DNA of 64,000 nucleotides, taken from positions 186,001 to 250,000 of the forward strand of contig NZ_JAMTCQ010000013.1 of the NCBI RefSeq assembly GCF_024171895.1, written 5' to 3'. The DNA is from Prauserella halophila. GTDB lineage: Bacteria; Actinomycetota; Actinomycetes; Mycobacteriales; Pseudonocardiaceae. How positions within the stretch are numbered: the stretch's first letter is position 1; the number at the start of each line of letters is the position of its first letter. Made by a program: the position numbers and the translations under genes. The notes beneath the pieces are model-generated. The model did not search any database. It was not told the DNA's origin and saw nothing but the letters and a program-made list of their open reading frames with translations. Positions 27,788 through 35,497 of the stretch are shown here, one piece after another.

Positions 27788-28987
27788 ATGACGACGACCA
27801 CCACCGAGGCGCCCATCGCCGATTGGGTCGATCCCGCGGACCTGATGCTCGACCCCTACCCCACCTACCGACGACTCCTGCGCGAGGCACCCGTTGCCTG
27901 GGTACCCGCACTCGGCAGATACCTGGTGACCTCGTCCGCGGCCTGCCGTGCCATCGAAGAGGACCAGGAGACGTTCTCCGCGGCAGTGCGCGGCGGCGGC
28001 GCGACCATGGCCAGAGCCATGGGCGCGACCCCGATGCTGCGCAAGGACGATCCCGACCATGCCCGGGAGCGGAAAGCGATCAACACATCGCTGCGCCCGA
28101 AAGGCCTGCGGGCGTACTGGGCTCCGATCTTCGAGCGGAACGCCCGGAATCATCTGGAGACGCTGCGCTCGTACGGCCCGGACGAGTCCGATCTCAACCG
28201 TGATTACGCAGCCCCGGTGGCGTCACAGAACCTCATCGACCTGCTGGGACTCGAGGGCGTGACCGTCGATGATCTCCGCCGGTGGTCCCACGCATTCGTC
28301 GCAGGCACCGGGAATCTGCTCGACGACGCAGAGATATGGCGTCGCTGCGACGCAGCCCAAGACGAAGTCGACTCACTGCTGAACGAGCTCATCCCGTTCT
28401 ACCGCGAGGCTCCCGACAGATCCATCACCTCGGCGCTGATCGCGAGTGGTCTTCCTGCCGAGCAGGTCGCCGCGAACGTCAAACTGGTTATTTCCGGCGG
28501 CATGAACGAGCCGCAGCACGCCGTGACGAACGCGGTGTGGGCGTTGTCCCACCACCCCGAGCAGCGCCGCCGTGTCCTTGCCGACCCGTCCCTGTGGGCG
28601 GTGGTGTTCGACGAGGCTGTCCGCTGGCAGTCACCGATCGGTATGTATCCGAGGGAGACCACCCGGGCGGTCACTCTGCAAGGAGTACAGCTCCCGGCCG
28701 GAGCACCCGTCGGGGTGGTCGTCGGCGCGGCCAACCGCGACCCGGCCGCGTTCGCGCGTCCCGACGAGTTCGACATCGACCGTGAGCGCAGGCCGCACCT
28801 CGCGTTCGGCAGCGGCGTACACCTCTGCGCCGGCCACTGGGCCGCCCGGATAGCCATCGGCGAAGTCGCCGTCCCGTTGCTGTACGAAGAACTCCCCGGC
28901 CTGGGCACCGACCCGAGACGGCCCGAGACTTGGGACGGCTGGGTCTTCCGAGGTTTAACGGCACTGCCCGTGACCTGGGACGCGTGA
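27788..28987 (+). CDS. Second cytochrome P450, GcoA/CYP255-like
   Basis: A 399-aa paralogue of the P450 at 24969. The heme loop HLAFGSGVHLCAGHW gives Cys347. The I-helix reads ISGGMNEPQHA, again without the Thr of the usual acid-alcohol pair, and the C-terminus (GWVFRGLTALPVTW) matches its neighbour. Both N-termini share ADWVxPxDLxxDPYPxYR. GAGGAACCGCC precedes the ATG, 25 bases after the reductase. Two P450s sharing one redox pair suggests successive or alternative oxidation of related substrates, or a heteromeric arrangement. Confidence 0.9.
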   Translation: MTTTTTEAPIADWVDPADLMLDPYPTYRRLLREAPVAWVPALGRYLVTSSAACRAIEEDQETFSAAVRGGGATMARAMGATPMLRKDDPDHARERKAINTSLRPKGLRAYWAPIFERNARNHLETLRSYGPDESDLNRDYAAPVASQNLIDLLGLEGVTVDDLRRWSHAFVAGTGNLLDDAEIWRRCDAAQDEVDSLLNELIPFYREAPDRSITSALIASGLPAEQVAANVKLVISGGMNEPQHAVTNAVWALSHHPEQRRRVLADPSLWAVVFDEAVRWQSPIGMYPRETTRAVTLQGVQLPAGAPVGVVVGAANRDPAAFARPDEFDIDRERRPHLAFGSGVHLCAGHWAARIAIGEVAVPLLYEELPGLGTDPRRPETWDGWVFRGLTALPVTWDA

Positions 28988-29067
28988 CAGCGGGTCCCGC
29001 GCATTCCCTTCCACCGTCTGCCGGGCCCACCGGCGGCATCGTTTCGCCTCAACGAAGAGGAACAGAA

Positions 29068-30465
29068 ATGACAACATCCCCACCCACTGCAAGTACGTCA
29101 GAACAGAACTCACGGCGAGTCGCCTTCGCGACAGTCATCGGTACGACCATCGAGTGGTACGACTTCTTCATCTACGGCACGGCCGCCGGCCTCGTGTTCA
29201 CCCAGCTGTTCTTCGCTCCGGCGGGCTCGGAGATCGGACTGTTGCTGTCGTTCGCGACCGTCGGCATCAGCTTCGTCTTCCGGCCGTTGGGCGCGTTTCT
29301 CGCCGGCCACTTCGGCGACCGCATCGGCAGACGGGCCATGCTCGTCATCACCCTGGTGATGATGGGCGGCGCGACGGCCGTCATCGGCCTCCTGCCGACC
29401 TACGAGGACACGGGCGTGCTCGCCCCGATCCTGCTGCTGGTCCTGCGCATCCTGCAGGGCATCTCCGCCGGTGGCGAGTGGGGCGGTGCCGTCCTGATGG
29501 CCGTCGAGCACGCGCCACCGCATCGTCGCGGTCGCGCGGGAGCGTTCCCGCAGATCGGCGTACCGCTCGGGATGCTCCTCGCCTCCGGTGTTACCGCGTT
29601 GATGACCGGCGTGATCGCGCCCGGACAAGCCTTCCTCGACTGGGGATGGCGGGTCCCGTTCCTGCTGAGCGCGGTGTTGATCGGCGTAGGATACGTGGTT
29701 CGGCGCTCGGTTGACGAAAGTCCGGTGTTCGCCGAGATGGCAGCGAAAAAGCAGCGGACCAAGGCTCCGATCATCGAGCTGTTCCGCAGACATTGGTTGC
29801 TCATCGTCCTCGCTGCCTTCGTCTTCGCGGGAAACAACGCTGCGGGGTACATGACCACCGGCGGCTTCATCACCAACTACGCCACCGACCCGGAAGGAGA
29901 GGTCGCGCTCGAGCGAACCCCGGTGCTGCTGGCCATAACCGGGGCGGCGGCCCTGTGGACCCTCACGACATTCCTGTCGGGCATCATCGCCGATCGATTC
30001 GGCCGCAAACGCACCTACCTGATCGGCTACGCCAGCCTGATCCTGACCGTGATCCCGATGTTCGCCCTGGTCAACACCGGCCGCATCTGGCCGCTCTTCC
30101 TGGGCCTCGCGCTGTTCACCGTCGGACTGGGCCTCGCGTACGGCCCTCAGTCCGCCTGGTACGCCGAGATCTTCCCGGCTTCGGTGCGGTTCTCCGGGGT
30201 GGCCATATCGTACGCACTCGGCGCGATCCTCGGAGGTGCGTTCGCACCGATGATCGCCACAACGCTGGTCCAGGCGACCGGGAGCATCTACACGGTCGCC
30301 GGCTACCTGCTCGCCATGTTCGCACTCGCCGTCCTCGCCTGCGCACTCCTGCGGGATCGCTCGGGAATCGACCTCGGTGTCGACAACCAGGCCGAGCAGG
30401 AGCGCGGCGCAACCGTGTTCTCGGCGGCCCGGTCCTCGGCCGACGAACCGGTGCACGTGCGGTAG
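29068..30465 (+). CDS. MFS transporter, MHS family
   Basis: A 465-aa 12-helix inner-membrane symporter ending the P450 operon. MHS signatures are GTTIEWYDFFIYGTAA, GHFGDRIGRRAML, ILQGISAGGEWGGAVL and IADRFGRKRTYL. The ATG at 29068 follows GAAGAGG; the frame is open further upstream but overlaps the P450 end. It likely imports the aromatic acid or ether that the P450s oxidise. It is homologous to the MHS transporter at 14.2-15.6 kb. Confidence 0.88.
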   Translation: MTTSPPTASTSEQNSRRVAFATVIGTTIEWYDFFIYGTAAGLVFTQLFFAPAGSEIGLLLSFATVGISFVFRPLGAFLAGHFGDRIGRRAMLVITLVMMGGATAVIGLLPTYEDTGVLAPILLLVLRILQGISAGGEWGGAVLMAVEHAPPHRRGRAGAFPQIGVPLGMLLASGVTALMTGVIAPGQAFLDWGWRVPFLLSAVLIGVGYVVRRSVDESPVFAEMAAKKQRTKAPIIELFRRHWLLIVLAAFVFAGNNAAGYMTTGGFITNYATDPEGEVALERTPVLLAITGAAALWTLTTFLSGIIADRFGRKRTYLIGYASLILTVIPMFALVNTGRIWPLFLGLALFTVGLGLAYGPQSAWYAEIFPASVRFSGVAISYALGAILGGAFAPMIATTLVQATGSIYTVAGYLLAMFALAVLACALLRDRSGIDLGVDNQAEQERGATVFSAARSSADEPVHVR

Positions 30466-30512
30466 GTCCTGGCCGCCCGCCAGAGGTGGATCTACCTCGT
30501 CGACGGGGGCCG

Positions 30513-30546
30513 CCCCGCGGGCTCGGCGTTCGCCGAGCCCGCGGGG
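30513..30546 (+). terminator. P450 operon terminator
   Basis: A perfect 16-bp stem (CCCCGCGGGCTCGGCG with its complement) and a TT loop, 48 bases after the transporter stop. Confidence 0.8.
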
Positions 30547-30609
30547 CCCGGCCGGGCGCGGTACTGTCCGGGTTCAAGCGTCGGCGTTGTCGCTACGGAA
30601 GGAGCGTGC

Positions 30610-31638
30610 ATGACCGGATCACCGGTCGCAGGTGTGCGCCGCGAAGGTCCCCTGCCCCCGGTTGCGTTCGCCACCGAGTCGGTGCTCGCGTGGCAGCGTG
30701 TGGTGTCGTCGTCGTTCGTGCCCCTGGTGGTCGACGACCTCAGCGACGGACGGTTCGCCGGCACCATTCGCGGCCGGGTCATCGACGGTGTGTTCTTCTC
30801 CCGACTGCAGGTCAGTCCGCACGAGGTACACCGCACACCGGCGCTCATCGGCGCCTCCGAGAGGTTGTTCTACAAGATCATGCTGCTGGTCGACGGCCGT
30901 GGCGAGCTCGTGCAGGACGCACGCAGCGCGACGATGGTGCCGGGAAGCGTGAGCGTCTACGACACCGCGCGGCCGTACGATCTGCGCTTCCCGGATCACG
31001 TGGACGCCGTCGTGATCATGTTTCCGCGCGATCTGATCGACCCGAGCCCGGACCACGTCCGCGCCATCACGGCGATCTCACTGGGCCCCGAGGAACGGCT
31101 GACGAGGCTGGTCGCCCCGCTGTTGACGGAGATCTCCAGTGACTTCGGCGCACTGGAGGGGCCCGTCGCCGCGCGGGTGGTGCGCACCGCCGTGGATCTG
31201 ATCTCTGCGCTGCTGAGCACCGCAGCCCTGGCACACACCGCGGAGGGTGACCACGAGCACCTGTCGCTGATGCTACGCATCCGCCAGTACATCACCGACA
31301 ACCTGGGCGACGCCGACCTCAATCCGGACAGCATCGCCCGGGCGGTCTACATCTCCACTCGCCACCTGCATGCGCTTTTTCACGAACAGGGCACGACCGT
31401 CTCGGAGTGGATCCGCGAACAGCGCATCGATGCGATCCGCCGGGAACTCGCCGATCCGCTGCACGCCAACCGGTCGATCGCCGACATCGCCACCAGCTGG
31501 GGCTACCCGGACGCGTCCCACTTCTCGCGCACGTTCCGCCAACGGGTCGGGGTGTCCCCCAGCGCGTTTCGCCGCGCCGCACGGGAGCCCCAGCGGCGCG
31601 GCGAACCACGACCGGCTCAGGGAGAGGCCACTGGGTAG
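30610..31638 (+). CDS. AraC-family regulator (FeaR/NitR-like architecture)
   Basis: A 342-aa regulator: an N-terminal AraC-binding-like sensor domain (about residues 25-200) and a C-terminal double HTH (about 225-325) with SIARAVYISTRHLHALFHEQ and IADIATSWGYPDASHFSRTF. GGAAGGAGCGTGC precedes the ATG. It sits between the P450 operon and the convergent StyA-like operon and could control either. FeaR-type regulators respond to aromatic amines or aldehydes; the effector here is unknown. Confidence 0.85.
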   Translation: MTGSPVAGVRREGPLPPVAFATESVLAWQRVVSSSFVPLVVDDLSDGRFAGTIRGRVIDGVFFSRLQVSPHEVHRTPALIGASERLFYKIMLLVDGRGELVQDARSATMVPGSVSVYDTARPYDLRFPDHVDAVVIMFPRDLIDPSPDHVRAITAISLGPEERLTRLVAPLLTEISSDFGALEGPVAARVVRTAVDLISALLSTAALAHTAEGDHEHLSLMLRIRQYITDNLGDADLNPDSIARAVYISTRHLHALFHEQGTTVSEWIREQRIDAIRRELADPLHANRSIADIATSWGYPDASHFSRTFRQRVGVSPSAFRRAAREPQRRGEPRPAQGEATG

Positions 31639-31919
31639 TCGAGCACAATCGCGCCACCGGTGGCGTAGTTCGGCACATCGGCCTGCACGGCTTCGCCCTC
31701 CGGTGAGGACAACGCGGCCGCCAACGTCTCGGCGTCGGGGAAGTCGGCTTCGAACACGGCGAAATAGGTCTCTTCCGACGCCGAACGGACAGCGAGGCTG
31801 TAGCGCCAATCGAGCAGTCCCGGCAATTGTGCAGCCAGCGGCAGGTGCGTGTTCTCGTAGTACGACCGAAACGCCTCGGGGTCGGTCGGATGCGGATAGA
31901 GAACCAACAGTTTGTGCAT
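31617..31919 (-). CDS. EthD-domain small protein
   Basis: A 100-aa ferredoxin-like-fold protein of the EthD group (LLVLYPHPTDPEAFRSYYEN, HLPLAAQLPGLLDWRYS). Its ATG overlaps the stop of the StyA-like gene (ATGA), so the two are coupled. EthD proteins accompany oxygenases and are thought to bind or turn over reactive products or to help the enzyme, but no single activity is established. The C-terminus overlaps the end of the AraC gene on the other strand by 22 bases. Confidence 0.82.
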   Translation of the reverse strand: MHKLLVLYPHPTDPEAFRSYYENTHLPLAAQLPGLLDWRYSLAVRSASEETYFAVFEADFPDAETLAAALSSPEGEAVQADVPNYATGGAIVLDYPVASP

Positions 31920-33178
31920 CAGTGCGCCTTCACTTCGGTGGGGTCCTGGCCGATCTCGGCATGTCGGGCGATCGCGGCGTCCACTCGCTCGGGAGTGGCC
32001 ACGAGGTCGCCGTTGCGGTGAGGATAGCTGAAGTTCTCGGTGAACTCGTCGCACAACGTGCGCATCTGTGCCATCGCGCCGATCAGTTTCTGCAGATGTG
32101 GCGGTGTGGGCGTCTCGATCATGGTGTTCACCCACGTGCTCAGTCCGTCGACGCGTTCCCTGCGCCGTAATGCGACCTTCTGTGCGAAACGCTCGTCGAC
32201 CACGCCGTCCTCGATAATCGCGTCTGCTGCCACCTGTGCCTCGAACGACGCGGAGTTGGCACCCTGCCCGGTCACCGGGTCCACAGTGGCGTGCGCGTCG
32301 CCCAGGGCCAACACGACGGTTCCGTCCCCGAGGAGCCGGTAATCCTCACGCACCACCGGGCGCACCGCGCCCTGCAGGATATCGCCGGGACGCATCAAGG
32401 CGAACCGGGATTCGTCGATGCGTTCGTGGACCGTCGGGTGGTGCTCCTTCAGCTTCTCCAGGGTGAGCTTGCGGTATGCCTCGGGGTCCTCGGACTGCTT
32501 CTGCGTCATCAGCACCTCGAGATCGCCACCAGGCACGTTCTCGCACAGCAACGCACTGGCCCAGCCGTCGAAGGTGGTGATGGGCAGGTCGAGCAGTTCG
32601 CCGTGGCCGGGCGAGATGCTCATGGTCACCGAGCGTGGTTCGGTCTGCGCCACGCCGTCCCAGAAGCCCACGGCCAGATGCCGTTGCGGCTTCGCATAGG
32701 GCGAGACGTCGGGCCGTTCGCCGAAGTACTCGGCGAACGAACGTTTTCCCGCAGCGACCACGATCAGGTCATGCACGCGCGCGAGCTGGTCGAAGTCGGC
32801 CGGTTCGACCGAGCGCTGTTCGATGGTGCCGCCGCGCTCCTCGTACTCGGCCATCAACCGCGGCAGATAGATCCGGTAGTCCAGAACCCGCGACGGGCGC
32901 AGGAAGTCACCGCGGAACACGGGAGGACCGTCCGGAACGTTCAGGTGGTGGTAATGCACCTGGTAGCCGTACTCGTCGACCGGCCAGAAGTTCACCCCCA
33001 TCGCGTTCTCCCTGGCGATGGTCGGCGCGTGGTGCGAGACGCTGTTCTGCGGCGGTCCCGACGCGATCTGATCGGCGGTCTGGTTGGTGTAGATCCGGGT
33101 GCGGACCCCGGCCTGCTGGAGCAGCAGCGCGAGGTGCAGCCCCGCCGTGCCCGCTCCGATGATCCCGATGTCTGGCAT
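31919..33178 (-). CDS. styA: Styrene monooxygenase-like FAD epoxidase component
   Basis: A 419-aa oxygenase component that uses reduced FAD from a separate reductase to epoxidise vinyl-arenes. It starts MPDIGIIGAGTAGLHLALLLQ (FAD Rossmann), and the diagnostic SMO stretches are present: SVTMSISPGHGELLDLP, ALLCENVPGGDLEVL, MRPGDILQGAVRPVVR and GDAHATVDPVTGQGANSASF. These are close to Pseudomonas StyA in order and spacing. GAGGAG precedes the ATG at 33178. The reductase is encoded divergently 330 bases away, an unusual split, since styA and styB are normally adjacent in one operon. No styrene-oxide isomerase gene is present. Confidence 0.9.
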   Translation of the reverse strand: MPDIGIIGAGTAGLHLALLLQQAGVRTRIYTNQTADQIASGPPQNSVSHHAPTIARENAMGVNFWPVDEYGYQVHYHHLNVPDGPPVFRGDFLRPSRVLDYRIYLPRLMAEYEERGGTIEQRSVEPADFDQLARVHDLIVVAAGKRSFAEYFGERPDVSPYAKPQRHLAVGFWDGVAQTEPRSVTMSISPGHGELLDLPITTFDGWASALLCENVPGGDLEVLMTQKQSEDPEAYRKLTLEKLKEHHPTVHERIDESRFALMRPGDILQGAVRPVVREDYRLLGDGTVVLALGDAHATVDPVTGQGANSASFEAQVAADAIIEDGVVDERFAQKVALRRRERVDGLSTWVNTMIETPTPPHLQKLIGAMAQMRTLCDEFTENFSYPHRNGDLVATPERVDAAIARHAEIGQDPTEVKAH

Positions 33179-33508
33179 CTGCGTCTCCTCGTTGAGCCGT
33201 GCCGTGGTAGCGCCGACGTGGTCGGCCGCAGTCATCCTGGCGTGTGGAGCGCGCCTCAGCACAGTCTCACGCGCCGCTGTTCGCTCAGGTGCAGAAGCGG
33301 TGCACTGGCTGTCAACTCGCCGCGCCAGCCCCCGTGCGATGCCCGGGGCGCACTATCCAACGGACGCACGAGTCTGTGCAACCACGGCAAGGGAGCGGAA
33401 TCGGGGTAGCGGCCGTCACCTCCGGTTGCGGACGCTGCTTGACGTCGATGTACATCCGGCGCCGAGCCCACCGCATGTCGGCGACCCCGAAAAGACGAGG
33501 AGCGATCG
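33179..33508. promoter_or_regulatory. Divergent promoter region between StyA-like and flavin reductase genes
   Basis: Contains the perfect 10-bp palindrome GATGTACATC at 33447-33456, immediately downstream of TTGACG (33439-33444), a plausible -35 for the reductase gene. I find no matching site on the StyA side. No coding frame is recognised. Confidence 0.35.
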
Positions 33509-34012
33509 ATGATGACCGCACCTTCCACCTCCGCTGCCGCCTACGAGGACCCGGCCGAGCTCGCGCTGGTGCTGCGCGGCTGCCTCGGCCGGTTCGCAAC
33601 CGGTGTCGCCGTGGTCACCTTCGACGGCGTGTCGAAACGACACGGGTTGACGGTCAATTCGTTCACGTCGGTGTCGCTGGACCCGCCGCTCGTGCTCGTG
33701 GCCATCCAGCGTTCGGTGCGTGCACACGCACTGCTGAGTGGCAGGCCGTTCACGGTCAACGTGCTCGGCGCCGACCAGCGCGACGTCGCGATGCACTTCG
33801 CGGGCAAGCCGAACCTGGAGCCCGACTGGGTCGAAGGTGCCCACGCTCCCCGGTTGGCCGACCCTGCCTCGTGGTTCGAGTGCACGCCCTGGGCCGAACA
33901 CGACGGCGGCGACCACACCCTGTTCCTGGGCCGGGTCGACCATTTCGGCCATCGCAGGGGCGACTACCTGGCTTTCGTCGACGGTGGCTTCGTGACCATC
34001 CCCGAGGCATGA
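33509..34012 (+). CDS. Flavin reductase (StyB/HpaC-like)
   Basis: A 167-aa short-chain flavin reductase that uses NAD(P)H to reduce free flavin for a partner monooxygenase, most likely the divergent StyA-like enzyme. Motifs are FATGVAVVTF, GLTVNSFTSVSLDPPLVLVA and FTVNVLGADQ, with GDHTLFLGRV near the end. GACGAGGAGCG precedes two tandem ATGs. A strong hairpin follows directly. It could also serve other flavin-dependent enzymes nearby. Confidence 0.87.
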   Translation: MMTAPSTSAAAYEDPAELALVLRGCLGRFATGVAVVTFDGVSKRHGLTVNSFTSVSLDPPLVLVAIQRSVRAHALLSGRPFTVNVLGADQRDVAMHFAGKPNLEPDWVEGAHAPRLADPASWFECTPWAEHDGGDHTLFLGRVDHFGHRRGDYLAFVDGGFVTIPEA

Positions 34013-34015
34013 ACT

Positions 34016-34056
34016 CACGGAAGTCCCCGGCACGCGGTGTGCCGGGGACTTCCGTG
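34016..34056. terminator. Bidirectional terminator
   Basis: A perfect 18-bp stem (CACGGAAGTCCCCGGCAC with its complement) with a 5-nt loop starts 3 bases after the reductase stop, between convergent genes. Confidence 0.85.
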
Positions 34057-34069
34057 TGTCCGCGCTCGG

Positions 34070-35467
34070 TCAGCCGCTGATGACCTGCGGCTGGCCGAGA
34101 TGCTTGAGCCCTTCGACGCCGAACTCGAGACCGTACCCGGACTGCTTGGCACCGCCGAACGGAACACGGGGATCGATCGCACCGTGCTTGTTGATCCAGA
34201 CTGTGCCGGCCTCCAGTCGCGCGGCGATCGCCTTGGCGCGCTCCCGATCGGCGGACCACACCGAGGCACCCAGTCCGACGTCGAGTCCGTTGGCCATCGC
34301 CACCGCGTCGTCAACCGACGAGTACTTGACGATCGGAAGTACCGGGCCGAACTGCTCACGCGCGACGAGTGGGTTCGCATCGTCGATGTCGGCCACGATG
34401 GTCGCCGGATAGAAGAACCCGCGCCGGTCCTCGGCCGGATTCCCGCCGACGACGATGCGAGCATCCGCATCCTTCGCCGCCTGGACCAGGTCGGCGACGA
34501 TGTCGTACTGAGCCCTGTTCTGCAACGGCCCGAGTACGTGGTTCTCGTCGAGTCCGATTCCCATCGGTGTGGCTGCAGCAACGCGTGCCAGCGCGTCGAC
34601 GACGTCGTCGTAGACGTCCTCGTGCACGTACAGGCGCTTGAGTGCGGCGCACGTCTGGCCGGTGTTGATGAACGCACCCCAGAACAGATCCTCGGCGATG
34701 GCCGCGGGGTCGACGTCCGGCAACACGATGCCGGCGTCGTTGCCCCCGAGTTCGAGAGTCAACCGCTTCACCGTGTCCGCCGACGACCGGATGATGGCCT
34801 TGCCGGTCGCCGTCGATCCGGTGAACATGAGCTTGTCGACGCTCTCATGCGCCACCAGCACCTCCCCGATCTCGCGGCCGCCCGGAACCACGTGGAGCAC
34901 ATCGTCGGGTAGCTCGGTGTTGAGTACGTGCACCAGCGCCAGTACCGACAGCGGCGTGTACTCGGACGGCTTGAGCACCACGGTGTTGCCCATGCGCAGC
35001 GCAGGCGCCAACTGCCAGACACTGATCATCATGGGCCAGTTCCACGGTCCGACGGCGCCCACGACCCCGAACGGCCGGTAGTGCAGTTCCGCGTCCTCGG
35101 TCACCGTCTGCGGTTCGAGCTCGAACGAAGCCGTGGCGCGCAGCCACCCCACGCACGCATCGACCTCGAACCGTGCATTGGGGCCGTTGAGCGGTTTCCC
35201 CTGTTCCCGCGACAGCAGCACCGCAAGCGCCTCCGCGCTGTCCTCGACTGCCTGCGCAGCCCGGGTGAGCAGGGCGCTGCGCTCGGCGTGTCCCCGTGCT
35301 TCCCACCTCGGCTGGGCCGCGCGAGCAGCCTCGACAGCCGCATCCAGATCCGCACGGTCGTGCTCCGGTGCCCGCCCGACGGGCTCACCGGTGGCCGGGT
35401 CGATGATCTCCCTGCCACCGGAGGACGGCTGCACAACGGCGAGTAGGTCTTCGGCCTTCGCGAACAT
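34070..35467 (-). CDS. Aldehyde dehydrogenase, last gene of the homoprotocatechuate operon
   Basis: A 465-aa NAD(P)-dependent aldehyde dehydrogenase with PWNWPMMISVWQLAPAL, LKPSEYTP, FTGSTATGKAI, LELGGNDAGIV (Glu) and NTGQTCAALKR (Cys). I prefer the ATG at 35467, which has GGAG 6 bases upstream; the ATG at 35479 is an alternative. It lies 30 bases after the MobA-like gene. Position suggests oxidation of an arylacetaldehyde (from styrene oxide, tyramine or phenethylamine) to the arylacetate that feeds the operon; this is inference. Confidence 0.86.
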   Translation of the reverse strand: MFAKAEDLLAVVQPSSGGREIIDPATGEPVGRAPEHDRADLDAAVEAARAAQPRWEARGHAERSALLTRAAQAVEDSAEALAVLLSREQGKPLNGPNARFEVDACVGWLRATASFELEPQTVTEDAELHYRPFGVVGAVGPWNWPMMISVWQLAPALRMGNTVVLKPSEYTPLSVLALVHVLNTELPDDVLHVVPGGREIGEVLVAHESVDKLMFTGSTATGKAIIRSSADTVKRLTLELGGNDAGIVLPDVDPAAIAEDLFWGAFINTGQTCAALKRLYVHEDVYDDVVDALARVAAATPMGIGLDENHVLGPLQNRAQYDIVADLVQAAKDADARIVVGGNPAEDRRGFFYPATIVADIDDANPLVAREQFGPVLPIVKYSSVDDAVAMANGLDVGLGASVWSADRERAKAIAARLEAGTVWINKHGAIDPRVPFGGAKQSGYGLEFGVEGLKHLGQPQVISG

Positions 35468-35497
35468 GGCGTTCTCCATTCTCGACGGGCCGGCGAT

